Origin: Piscinibacter caeni
Lineage (GTDB): Bacteria; Pseudomonadota; Gammaproteobacteria; Burkholderiales; Burkholderiaceae_C
Length of the DNA stretch: 32,743 nt
Direction: 5' to 3'
Assembly (NCBI GenBank): GCA_003265685.1
Contig: KZ836129.1
Span: forward strand, 1 to 32,743
Shown: positions 15,945 through 23,227 of the stretch, one piece after another
Numbering within the stretch: position 1 is the first letter of the stretch
Layout of the letters: each line of letters opens with the position of its first letter
Notes under the pieces: generated by a model
Told to the model about the DNA's origin: nothing
Databases searched by the model: none
The model's input: only the letters and a program-made list of their open reading frames with translations
Made by a program: the position numbers and the translations under genes

Positions 15945-16097
15945 GCCGGCACTGTAGGTCTCGGGGCCGGCGCGCGAGGGATCGAAATGGGCGGCAAAGC
16001 GCGCGCTTATCCGGCTTAGGTCGCACGGGGCGCGCCCAAACAATTCCGTTCACATCGCGTCACCGGATTTGCCGGTCGCAAGACTTGGAGCCGGCCC
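15945..16097. promoter_or_regulatory. Divergent flgA / flgB promoter region
   Basis: This 153-base gap must hold the start sites for flgA (minus) and the rod-hook genes from flgB (plus). Visible are a perfect 12-bp palindrome AAGCGCGCGCTT (15997-16008) and a 5-bp inverted repeat ACCGG-N5-CCGGT (16062-16076) just before flgB. I see no convincing sigma-54 (GG-N10-GC) or sigma-28 element, so a class II FlhDC-dependent sigma-70 promoter is the default guess. Confidence 0.45.
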
Positions 16098-16502
16098 ATG
16101 CTGAACCGCCTCACCGACACGCTGAACTTCCAGGGCCAGGCCCTGGTGCTGCGCTCGGAGCGCCAGCGCCTGCTGGCCAGCAACATCGCCAACGCCGACA
16201 CGCCCGGCTACCAGGCGCGCGACTTCAGCTTCGCGCAGGCCCTGACCGAGGCCACCGGCGGCGGCCTGACCCGCAGCACGCTGCAGGCCAGCCAGCCCGG
16301 CCACATCGCAGCGGCCACCGGCGTGCGTGCCGAGCCGAACCTGCTGTATGCCACCGCGAGCCAGACCAACCTGGACCGCAACAACGTCGACATGGACCGC
16401 GAGCGCGCGGCCTTCGCCGACAACAGCGTGAAGTACGAGGCCACGCTGCGCTTCATCAACGGCAACGTGCGCACGATGCTCGACGCCATCAAGGGCCAGT
16501 AA
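16098..16502 (+). CDS. flgB: Flagellar basal-body rod protein FlgB
   Basis: A 134-residue proximal rod subunit exported by the flagellar type III system. It contains the rod-family signature LASNIANADTPGYQARDFSF near residues 27-46 and ends NVRTMLDAIKGQ. GGAG precedes the ATG at suitable spacing. It is the first gene of the plus-strand rod and hook cluster. Confidence 0.96.
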   Translation: MLNRLTDTLNFQGQALVLRSERQRLLASNIANADTPGYQARDFSFAQALTEATGGGLTRSTLQASQPGHIAAATGVRAEPNLLYATASQTNLDRNNVDMDRERAAFADNSVKYEATLRFINGNVRTMLDAIKGQ

Positions 16503-16524
16503 GGCAGGGAACGAGGGCTGAACC

Positions 16525-16929
16525 ATGTCGATGTTCAACATCTTCAACGTGTCGGGCAGCGCGGCCTCCGCGCAGAGCCAGCGCCTGAACGTGACCGCCA
16601 GCAACCTGGCCAACGCCGACACCGTGGCCGGGCCCGACGGCTCGGCCTACAAGGCGCGCCAGGTGGTGTTCCAGACCGAGCTGATGGGCGCCACCGGCGC
16701 GGCCGGCGTGAAGGTCAGCACGATCCAGGAAGACCAGACCGCCGGGCGCCGCGTGCACGACCCCAAGCACCCGGCGGCCGACGCCGAGGGCTACGTCACC
16801 TACAGCAACGTCAACGCGGTGGAGGAGATGGTCAACATGATCTCGGCCTCGCGCTCCTACCAGAACAACGTCGAGGTGATGAACACCGCCAAGAGCCTGC
16901 TGCTGAAGACGCTGCAGATGGGTCAGTGA
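16525..16929 (+). CDS. flgC: Flagellar basal-body rod protein FlgC
   Basis: A 134-residue rod subunit. The N-terminal MSMFNIFNVSGSAASAQS and the signature VTASNLANADTVAGPDGSAY identify FlgC, as does the C-terminal VNMISASRSYQNNVEVMN helix that packs in the rod. It starts 22 bases after flgB; its stop lies two bases before the flgD ATG. Confidence 0.96.
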   Translation: MSMFNIFNVSGSAASAQSQRLNVTASNLANADTVAGPDGSAYKARQVVFQTELMGATGAAGVKVSTIQEDQTAGRRVHDPKHPAADAEGYVTYSNVNAVEEMVNMISASRSYQNNVEVMNTAKSLLLKTLQMGQ

Positions 16930-16931
16930 TC

Positions 16932-17576
16932 ATGGCTGTCTCCTCCGTCTCCAACTCCTCCTCGGCGCTCGACGCCGGCGGCCTGACCGGCGGCAACGCC
17001 GCCGGCGGCGCGGACCGCTTCCTGAAGCTGCTGGTCGCGCAGATGCAGAACCAGGACCCGCTGAACCCGATGGACAACGCGCAGGTCACCAGCCAGATGG
17101 CGCAGATCAGCACGGTGACCGGCATCGAGAAGCTGACCAGCACCGTCTCCGGGCTGACCAGCCAGTTCATGCAGATGCAGGCGCTGCAGGGCGCCAGCCT
17201 GGTCGGCCGCGACGTGATCGTGCCGGGCAACCTGGTCGACATCAGCGACGGCGTCGGGCAGGGCGGCTTCGAGCTGAGCGGGCCGGCCGATGCGGTCAAG
17301 GTCGAGATCCTCTCGCCCTCGGGCCAGGTGGTGAAGACCATCCCGCTCGGCGCGCAGAGCGCCGGCACGCACAGCTTCGACTGGGAGGCCGGCAGCGCCA
17401 CCAACGACAGCGGCCTGAAGTTCCGCGTCACCGCCACGCGCGGCGGCATCAGCAGCAGCCCGACCACGCTGATGCGCGACCACATCGACGCCGTCAGCAC
17501 CAGCGGCAACGGCTTCCGGCTCGAGCTGGCGCGCTCGGGCAGCACCGCGTACGACCAGGTCGTCGCCTTCAACTGA
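16932..17576 (+). CDS. flgD: Flagellar hook assembly (capping) protein FlgD
   Basis: A 214-residue hook-cap scaffold needed to polymerise FlgE. The conserved block FLKLLVAQMQNQDPLNPMDN (about residues 34-53) is diagnostic, followed by QVTSQMAQISTVTGIEKL and the Ig-like/Tudor domains. ATG 16932 is used; a GTG at 16926 overlapping the flgC stop would add two residues. The C-terminal YDQVVAFN is typical. Confidence 0.95.
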   Translation: MAVSSVSNSSSALDAGGLTGGNAAGGADRFLKLLVAQMQNQDPLNPMDNAQVTSQMAQISTVTGIEKLTSTVSGLTSQFMQMQALQGASLVGRDVIVPGNLVDISDGVGQGGFELSGPADAVKVEILSPSGQVVKTIPLGAQSAGTHSFDWEAGSATNDSGLKFRVTATRGGISSSPTTLMRDHIDAVSTSGNGFRLELARSGSTAYDQVVAFN

Positions 17577-17601
17577 CCACCGATCACCACAGGGAACCCC
17601 C

Positions 17602-18867
17602 ATGAGCTTCCAGCAAGGCCTCTCCGGACTGAACGCGACGAGCAAGAACCTCGAGGTGATCGGCAACAACGTCGCCAACGCCAACACCTTCGGCTTCAAG
17701 TCGGCACGCGCCGAGTTCGCCGACATGTACGCCACCTCGATGAACGGCACGGGGGCGAGCAACATCGGCATCGGCGTCAACCTGGCGGCGGTGGCGCAGC
17801 AGTTCACCCAGGGCAACATCGTCACCACCGAGAACCCGATGGACCTGGCGCTCAACGGGGCCGGCTTCTTCCAGGTGACCGACGGCCGCAGCCCGGTGAG
17901 CTACACGCGCAACGGGCAGTTCAAGGTCGACCGCGACGGCTGGGTCGTCAACAACGCCGGCGAGCGGCTGCTCGGCTACCCGGCCGACGGCACCGGCATC
18001 ATCCAGCCCGGCACCGCCGCGCCGCTGCGCATGCCGACCTCGGGCATCAACCCGGCGGCCACGCAGGACATGCGCATCCAGATGAACCTGGATTCGCGCA
18101 AGGCCGTCACGCTGCCGGCCAGCGGCCCGCAGATCGTGCTGAACGACCCGAGCACCTACAACGACGCCACCTCGGTGACGGTGTTCGACGCCAAGGGCCA
18201 GGACGTCGCGCTGACCTACTACTTCCAGAAGGCCGCCACCGACAGCTGGAACGTCTACGTCACCGCCAACGGCGCGCCGATCAGCGTCGACGGCAGCGGC
18301 AACCCGCTGCCCTCGACCACGCTGACCTTCCCCGCCAACGGCAGCGCGCCGACCGCCCCGACCGGCCCGGTGACGCTGAACATCCCGGCCTCGGTCAACG
18401 CCAACGGCGCGCAGACGCTCGCGATCCCCGGCATCCAGCTCGACGTCTCCGAGACCACGCAGTACGGCTCGGCCTTCGCGGTGACCGACCTGACGCAGGA
18501 CGGCTACGCGCCGGGCCAGCTGGTGGGCATCCAGTTCGAGCCCAACGGCATCGTCACGGCGCGCTACTCGAACGGCCAGTCCAAGCCGGCCGGGCAGGTG
18601 GAGATCGCGACCTTCCGCAACCCGCAGGGCCTGCTGCCGATGGGCGGCAACGGCTGGCAGCGCAGCTATGCCTCGGGCGAGCCGGTGCTGGGCGTGCCGG
18701 GCGACGGCAACCTGGGCGCGATCCAGTCCGGCGCGCTGGAGGAATCCAACGTCGACCTGACCGGCGAGCTGGTCAACATGATGACCGCGCAGCGCGTCTA
18801 CCAGGCCAACGCGCAGACCATCAAGACGCAGGACCAGGTGCTGCAGACGCTGGTGAACCTGCGCTGA
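17602..18867 (+). CDS. flgE: Flagellar hook protein FlgE
   Basis: A 421-residue hook subunit. The N-terminal MSFQQGLSGLNATSKNLEVI and GNNVANANTFGFKSARAEFA, and the C-terminal NVDLTGELVNMMTAQRVYQA with KTQDQVLQTLVNLR, form the D0 coiled-coil ends. The central region is Thr/Pro-rich and variable, as expected for surface domains. AGGGAA precedes the start, 25 bases after flgD. Confidence 0.97.
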   Translation: MSFQQGLSGLNATSKNLEVIGNNVANANTFGFKSARAEFADMYATSMNGTGASNIGIGVNLAAVAQQFTQGNIVTTENPMDLALNGAGFFQVTDGRSPVSYTRNGQFKVDRDGWVVNNAGERLLGYPADGTGIIQPGTAAPLRMPTSGINPAATQDMRIQMNLDSRKAVTLPASGPQIVLNDPSTYNDATSVTVFDAKGQDVALTYYFQKAATDSWNVYVTANGAPISVDGSGNPLPSTTLTFPANGSAPTAPTGPVTLNIPASVNANGAQTLAIPGIQLDVSETTQYGSAFAVTDLTQDGYAPGQLVGIQFEPNGIVTARYSNGQSKPAGQVEIATFRNPQGLLPMGGNGWQRSYASGEPVLGVPGDGNLGAIQSGALEESNVDLTGELVNMMTAQRVYQANAQTIKTQDQVLQTLVNLR

Positions 18868-18896
18868 TCCTGATCACCCGCTGACGGAGAGGCCCG

Positions 18897-19622
18897 ATGG
18901 ACCGCATGATCTACCTGAGCATGGCCGGCGCGAAGGCCACCATGCAGCGCCAGGACGTGCTGGCCAACAACCTGGCCAATGCGTCGACGACGGGCTTCCG
19001 CGCCGAACTGCACGCCTTCCGCGCGGTGCCGGTGCAGGGCAGCGGCGCCAGCACGCGGGTCTATGCGCTCGAGTCGACACCCGGCTACGACGATTCGCCC
19101 GGCGTGGTCGGCAACACCGGGCGCAACCTCGACGTGGCGATGCGCGGCAACGCCTGGCTGGCGGTGCAGGGGCTCGACGGCACCGAGGCCTACACGCGCA
19201 ACGGCGCGCTCGACGTCTCGGCCGACGGCACGCTCGTCACGCAGACCGGCCTGACCGTGCTGGGCGACGGCGGGCCGATCCAGGTGCCGGCCGGCAGCGA
19301 GGTCAGCATCGGCGCCGACGGCACCGTCAGCGCGCGCGCGGCCAACGGCCGCAGCAGCAATGTCGGCCGCCTGAAGCTGGTCACGCCCGAGGCCCCGCTG
19401 GAGCGCGGCACCGACGGCCTGTTCCGCGCCACCGACGGCGACCTGCCGGCCGATCCGACGGCGCGCCTGCAGGACGGCGCGCTCGAGGGCAGCAACGTCA
19501 GCCCGGTCGAGACCATGGTCGCGATGATCACCGCGGCGCGGCAGTTCGAGGCCCAGATGCGGATGGTGCAGACGGCCGAGAACAACGAGAAGACGGCGGC
19601 GCAGCTGCTGTCGCTCGGGTAG
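18897..19622 (+). CDS. flgF: Flagellar basal-body rod protein FlgF
   Basis: A 241-residue proximal rod protein. Signatures are MDRMIYLSMAGAKATMQRQD, VLANNLANASTTGFRAEL and the C-terminal NVSPVETMVAMITAARQFEA. It is full length and normal. Instead of flgG, its stop is followed by the convergent msrQ gene, whose last 95 bases run antisense to the end of flgF. No terminator separates the two. Confidence 0.95.
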   Translation: MDRMIYLSMAGAKATMQRQDVLANNLANASTTGFRAELHAFRAVPVQGSGASTRVYALESTPGYDDSPGVVGNTGRNLDVAMRGNAWLAVQGLDGTEAYTRNGALDVSADGTLVTQTGLTVLGDGGPIQVPAGSEVSIGADGTVSARAANGRSSNVGRLKLVTPEAPLERGTDGLFRATDGDLPADPTARLQDGALEGSNVSPVETMVAMITAARQFEAQMRMVQTAENNEKTAAQLLSLG

Positions 19623-20292
19623 CGCTGCGCTCCGGCACCTCGGTGGCCGGACCGCGCTCGCCGCGCCGCCAGGCGTGCAGGCGCAGCGCCAGCAGCAGCA
19701 ACAGCAGCGCGCCGCTCAGCCACGGCAGGGTGTGGCCGTGCTTGGTACGGCTCGCGTCGTGCAGCAGCGCCAGCAGCGCCGCCGGGTGCACCAGCAGGTG
19801 CAGCTTCTGCCAGCGCCCGCCCAGGGCGCGCATCGCGGCGCGGGTGGAGGTGGCCGCCAGCGGCAGCAGCAGGGCCCAGGCGGCCAGGCCGAACGCGACG
19901 ACGCGGCGCTCGCGCAGGTCGTGCCACAGCTCGTCGAGGGCCAGGCCGAGGTCCAGCACGACGAAGAAGCCCAGGTGCAGCGTGGTGTAGGCGAAGGCCG
20001 AGACGCCGAGCAGGCGGCGCAGGCGCACCAGCTGGTTCCAGTCCGACAGCCGGCGCCCCCAGCGCGCCTCGACGCGCCGCGCCAGCGCGACCGACAGGCG
20101 CCGCAGCGGCGTGATGGCCAGCGTGGCCAGCAGCAGCCAGAGCGCGGCCAGGCCGCTGATGGACATCAGCCGCGCGAGCGGGTCGGCGCCGAGCCGGCCG
20201 GCGGCGGCCAGCAGGGCCAGCCAGGCCGCGGGGGCCAGGCAGCCGGCCCAGGCCAGCAGGCGCACCAGCGCAAAGCCGCGTGGCAGGACCAT
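19528..20292 (-). CDS. msrQ: MsrQ haem-binding membrane subunit of the MsrPQ repair system
   Basis: A 254-residue integral membrane b-type haem protein with about six helices. MsrQ feeds electrons to MsrP for periplasmic methionine sulfoxide repair. Family features are SISGLAALWLLLATLAITPL, YTTLHLGFFVVLDLG and RWQKLHLLVHPAALLALLH with candidate haem histidines. It starts three bases after the msrP stop. Typical relatives are about 200-220 residues; here the reading frame continues about 31 residues into the antisense of flgF, giving a Ser/Pro/Ala-rich tail with no likely function. The core call is firm. Confidence 0.93.
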   Translation of the reverse strand: MVLPRGFALVRLLAWAGCLAPAAWLALLAAAGRLGADPLARLMSISGLAALWLLLATLAITPLRRLSVALARRVEARWGRRLSDWNQLVRLRRLLGVSAFAYTTLHLGFFVVLDLGLALDELWHDLRERRVVAFGLAAWALLLPLAATSTRAAMRALGGRWQKLHLLVHPAALLALLHDASRTKHGHTLPWLSGALLLLLLALRLHAWRRGERGPATEVPERSATRATAAAPPSSRCSRPSAPSASGPRTAAPR

Positions 20293-20295
20293 GGC

Positions 20296-21177
20296 TCAGA
20301 AATGGACCGAGAGGTCCATGCCGCTGTACAGCGAGGCCACCTCGGCTGCATAGCCGTTGAACGGCAGGGTCGGCCGCTTCGAGAGCTCGCCCAGGCGCAG
20401 CTCGCGCCGCTGCGACCAGCGCGGGTGCGCCACCTCCGGGTTGACGTTGCCGTAGAAGCCGTACTCGGACGGCGCCGCCTTGCTCCAGGAGGTGACCGGC
20501 GGGTGCTCGACCAGCCGGATGCGCGTGATCGCCTTGATGCTCTTGAAGCCGTACTTCCACGGCACCGCCAGGCGCAGCGGCGCGCCGTTGGCGGCCGGCA
20601 GGTCGCGGCCGTAGGCGCCGCTGACCAGCAGCGTCAGCGGGTGCATCGCCTCGTCGATGCGCAGCGCCTCGCGGTAGGGCCAGTCGAGCACGGGCTGGCG
20701 CTGGCCGATCATCTCGGCGGGCCGGTGCAGCGCGATGAACTCGACGTACTTGGCGCGCGAGGTGGGCTGCGCCTGCGCGATCAGCCCGGCGAGCGGAAAG
20801 CCGCGCCAGGGCACGACCATCGCCCAGCCCTCCACGCAGCGCAGCCGGTAGAGCCGGTCCTGCAGTGCGAACTGGCGGGTCAGCGCGTCCACGTCCCAGG
20901 TGCGCGGGCGCTCGACGGCACCCTCCACGCTGACGGTCCAGGGCCGCAGGCGCAGCTCCTCGGCGAGCTGCCAGACCACGTCCTTGGCGGTGGTGAACTC
21001 GTAGTAGTTGTTGTGGCGCGAGACCTGCTCGGGCAGGTTGGGCACCTCGTCCGGGGGCGGGGCGGCACGCGCGGGCAGCGCGAGCCCGGCGGCCAGGCCG
21101 AGGCCGGTGCCGAGCAGCGCGCGCCGCGCGCGCCACACCCGCTCGGGCGTGGTCTCGCTGGGCCGGGGGGCGGACAT
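20296..21177 (-). CDS. msrP: MsrP molybdopterin methionine sulfoxide reductase catalytic subunit
   Basis: A 293-residue periplasmic molybdoenzyme (formerly YedY) that reduces methionine sulfoxide in oxidised envelope proteins. A Tat-type signal is present (RARRALLGTGLGLAAG, residues 16-31). The molybdenum ligand is C114 in YRLRCVEGWAMVVPW. Other conserved parts are HNNYYEFTTAKDVVW near the start of the mature protein and AVPWKYGFKSIKAI and YGFYGNVNPEVAHPRW near the end. It lies 18 bases after the peroxidase gene and upstream of msrQ on the same strand. Confidence 0.95.
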   Translation of the reverse strand: MSAPRPSETTPERVWRARRALLGTGLGLAAGLALPARAAPPPDEVPNLPEQVSRHNNYYEFTTAKDVVWQLAEELRLRPWTVSVEGAVERPRTWDVDALTRQFALQDRLYRLRCVEGWAMVVPWRGFPLAGLIAQAQPTSRAKYVEFIALHRPAEMIGQRQPVLDWPYREALRIDEAMHPLTLLVSGAYGRDLPAANGAPLRLAVPWKYGFKSIKAITRIRLVEHPPVTSWSKAAPSEYGFYGNVNPEVAHPRWSQRRELRLGELSKRPTLPFNGYAAEVASLYSGMDLSVHF

Positions 21178-21195
21178 GGCCGCGGGGCCGGCCGC

Positions 21196-22251
21196 TCAGC
21201 GCGGCAGGGCCGACATCTGGAAGGCGCGCGGCGCCGTCGAGAGCGCCTCCATGAAGGCCACCAGCTGGCGCTTTTCCTCGGCCGACAGGCCGAGCGGGCG
21301 CACGTCCTTCGAGACGTTGGTGCGCACCTCGCCGCCGCGGTCGTAGTGCTCGACCACGTCCATCAGCGTCACGGCCGAGCCGTCGTGGAAGAACGGCGCG
21401 GTGTTGGCGGCCTCGCGCACGGTCGGCGTCTTGAACGCGCCCTTGAGCACCGGCAGCGGCCGCTGCGCGTAGCGGCCCATGTCCGGGTTGTCCTTGCCGA
21501 ACGAGGCCAGGCCCAGGTTGTGGAAGCCGTTGTCGGTGAAGTTGGCGCCCGAGTGGCAGACCGCGCAGTTGCCCTTCTTCGGGTCGAGGAACACCGCGAA
21601 ACCCTTGACCTGCTCGGGCGTCATGGCCTGGCGCTCGCCGGCCACCCAGCGGTCGAACGCGGAATCGGTGCTGACGATGGTGCGCTCGAAGCTGGCGATC
21701 GCCTTGGCCACCGTCTCGGCGCCGATCTCCTGGCCCGGGTAGGCGGCGGCGAACAGCTCGCGGTAGCCGGCGTTGCCGTTCAGGAAGGCGAACAGCTTCT
21801 TCATGTCGGCGTTCATCTCGACATTGGCCTCCATCGGCCCGAGCGCCTGGTCCTCCAGCGTCTTCTTGCGCCCGTCCCACATCTGCAGGCTGTTGTAGGC
21901 GGTGTTGTAGACCGTCGGCGTGGCGCGCCCGAGCACCTGGCTCTTGGCGCCCCGGGCGGTGGGCAGCCCGTCGGACCAGCCGAACAGCGGGTTGTGGCAG
22001 CTCGCGCAGCTCATGTTGCCGTCGCCGGACAGGCGCGGATCGAAGAACAGCTTCTTGCCCAGCTCGACGCGGGCGGGCGTGGGCTCGTTGCCCTCGGGGT
22101 GGGGCACGGCGGGCAGCTTCCAGCCTTGCAGGCTCGTGTGGCCGGCCTCGAGCACGACGGTCTGCCCGTTGTGGTCGACCACCGAGTCGGCGGCGGTGGC
22201 GGCAAAGGCGCTGAGGGCGGCGACGGCCGCGACGACGGTGCGGTACTTCAC
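21196..22251 (-). CDS. Dihaem cytochrome c peroxidase (CcpA/MauG family)
   Basis: A 351-residue periplasmic enzyme with two c-type haem sites, CASCH (C82, C85, H86) and CAVCH (C229, C232, H233). The KLFFDPRLSGDGNMSCASC block, TPTVYNTAYNSLQMWDGR and FKTPTVREAANTAPFFHDGS are typical of bacterial dihaem peroxidases, which reduce H2O2 using small cytochromes or cupredoxins. The signal peptide is VKYRTVVAAVAALSAFAATAA. Start is GTG 22251, with GGGAG eight bases upstream. It heads the minus-strand operon with msrPQ and is divergent from a cupredoxin and a cytochrome c, both plausible electron donors. Confidence 0.92.
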   Translation of the reverse strand: MKYRTVVAAVAALSAFAATAADSVVDHNGQTVVLEAGHTSLQGWKLPAVPHPEGNEPTPARVELGKKLFFDPRLSGDGNMSCASCHNPLFGWSDGLPTARGAKSQVLGRATPTVYNTAYNSLQMWDGRKKTLEDQALGPMEANVEMNADMKKLFAFLNGNAGYRELFAAAYPGQEIGAETVAKAIASFERTIVSTDSAFDRWVAGERQAMTPEQVKGFAVFLDPKKGNCAVCHSGANFTDNGFHNLGLASFGKDNPDMGRYAQRPLPVLKGAFKTPTVREAANTAPFFHDGSAVTLMDVVEHYDRGGEVRTNVSKDVRPLGLSAEEKRQLVAFMEALSTAPRAFQMSALPR

Positions 22252-22310
22252 GAAGTGGACTCCCTGTGGTGACTGGAACCCGGCCCGGGGAACGGACGCG
22301 GACCGGTCCC

Positions 22311-22338
22311 TTATCGACGGCCGCCGTCGACCGCTTGA
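22311..22338 (-). promoter_or_regulatory. Possible sigma-28-like promoter toward the peroxidase-msrPQ operon
   Basis: The minus strand reads TCAAGCGG, 12 bases, then GTCGATAA, against the FliA consensus TAAAGTTT-N11-GCCGATAA. The -10 half matches 7 of 8, the -35 half about 4 of 8, and the spacer is one base longer than ideal. The -10 lies about 60 bases before the GTG start. This is a weak but suggestive match. Confidence 0.35.
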
Positions 22339-22379
22339 GCCCAGTTCTGGATGACGCCTAACAGATGTGGAATATCCCC

Positions 22380-22406
22380 TCAACTCGGTTGGTTGCTGGC
22401 CGAAAA
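22380..22406 (+). promoter_or_regulatory. Possible sigma-28-like promoter toward the cupredoxin-chemoreceptor operon
   Basis: The plus strand reads TCAACTCG-N11-GCCGAAAA. The spacing is exactly that of FliA promoters; the -10 half matches 7 of 8 and the -35 core TCAA 3 of 4. It is placed about 80 bases before the cupredoxin start. Chemoreceptor genes are commonly FliA-dependent, which fits, but the -35 is degenerate. Confidence 0.4.
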
Positions 22407-22484
22407 GGCCCCTATCGTGGCCTGTGTCCCGGCGTGCCGGCGCGGGCCGTCGCCGAATCCTCCATCAGTCAGGGAGCCATCATC

Positions 22485-22814
22485 GTGAGTCGAACCCTCC
22501 GCCGCGCCGCCGGCCTCGCACTGTCCGGCCTGCTGGCCTGTGGCGCCGCCGCCGCCGAAGAGCATGTGGTGACGCAGAAGAACAAGGCCTTCTCGGCCAA
22601 GAAGCTGAAGGTGAAGGTGGGTGACAGCATCAAGTTCGCCAACGAGGACAGCTTCGCGCACAACGTGTTCTCGCTGTCGGCGGCCAAGAGCTTCGACACC
22701 GGCTCGTTCGGCAGCGGGCAGGCGCGCAGCGTGAGCTTCGACAAGCCCGGCGCCGTTGAGGTCGAGTGCGCGGTGCATCCGGAGATGCGGCTGGACGTCG
22801 AGGTCGCGCCGTGA
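22485..22814 (+). CDS. Amicyanin/plastocyanin-like cupredoxin
   Basis: A 109-residue periplasmic type I copper protein with a signal peptide (about residues 1-24, ending CGAAAA). The predicted ligands are H59 (FAHNVF), C95, H98 and M101 (ECAVHPEM). The C-x2-H-x2-M loop is the short amicyanin-type spacing rather than the longer plastocyanin one. It should carry single electrons in the periplasm. GTG 22485 follows AGGGAG with good spacing; no ATG is available in frame. The stop overlaps the next start (GTGA). The divergent peroxidase is an obvious candidate partner, by inference. Confidence 0.88.
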   Translation: MSRTLRRAAGLALSGLLACGAAAAEEHVVTQKNKAFSAKKLKVKVGDSIKFANEDSFAHNVFSLSAAKSFDTGSFGSGQARSVSFDKPGAVEVECAVHPEMRLDVEVAP

Positions 22815-23215
22815 CGAGCATGGCGCGCGTCGCGCGGGCCGTGTTCGCGGCGCTGGCACTCGCCGCACCGGCTGCGTTCGGCGCCGACGCCGCGCCGCAG
22901 GGGGCGCTGCTGCCCAAGGACAGCACCGACGCGGCGGTGTTCCGCGGCGGCCTGGTGTTCGCCAACTACTGCGTCACCTGCCACGGCATCAACGCCGACG
23001 GCAACGGCCGCGCCGCGCGGCTGTACACGCCGCGGCCCGCCAACCTGCGCATGAGCGACAAGAACGACGACTACTTCGGGCTGATCATCCGCAAGGGCGG
23101 CGGCATGATCGGCCGATCCGAGTTCATGCCCAGCTGGGAGGCCGAGCTGACCGAGGAGCAGGTCCGCGACCTGGTCGCCTACCTGCGCTCGATCAACGCC
23201 TCGTCCCGCTCCTGA
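22811..23215 (+). CDS. Periplasmic monohaem cytochrome c
   Basis: A 134-residue class I-like cytochrome c with a signal peptide (ARVARAVFAALALAAPAAFG) and one haem site CVTCH (C54, C57, H58). A likely sixth ligand is M106 in SEFMPSW. The C-terminal TEEQVRDLVAYLRSIN is the usual terminal helix. The GTG at 22811 overlaps the cupredoxin stop and has GAGG seven bases before it; ATG 22820 is an alternative. Translational coupling to the cupredoxin suggests the two carriers act in one electron path. A 12-base gap leads to the chemoreceptor gene. Confidence 0.9.
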   Translation: MTSMARVARAVFAALALAAPAAFGADAAPQGALLPKDSTDAAVFRGGLVFANYCVTCHGINADGNGRAARLYTPRPANLRMSDKNDDYFGLIIRKGGGMIGRSEFMPSWEAELTEEQVRDLVAYLRSINASSRS

Positions 23216-23227
23216 CGGAGGACCGCG

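Noticed and set aside
19190-21880. Long minus-strand frame spanning msrP, the peroxidase and the end of flgF
   Set aside because: It is a shifted frame over three well-supported genes and shows no family motifs; the true products in the other minus frames have signal peptides and haem or molybdenum motifs.
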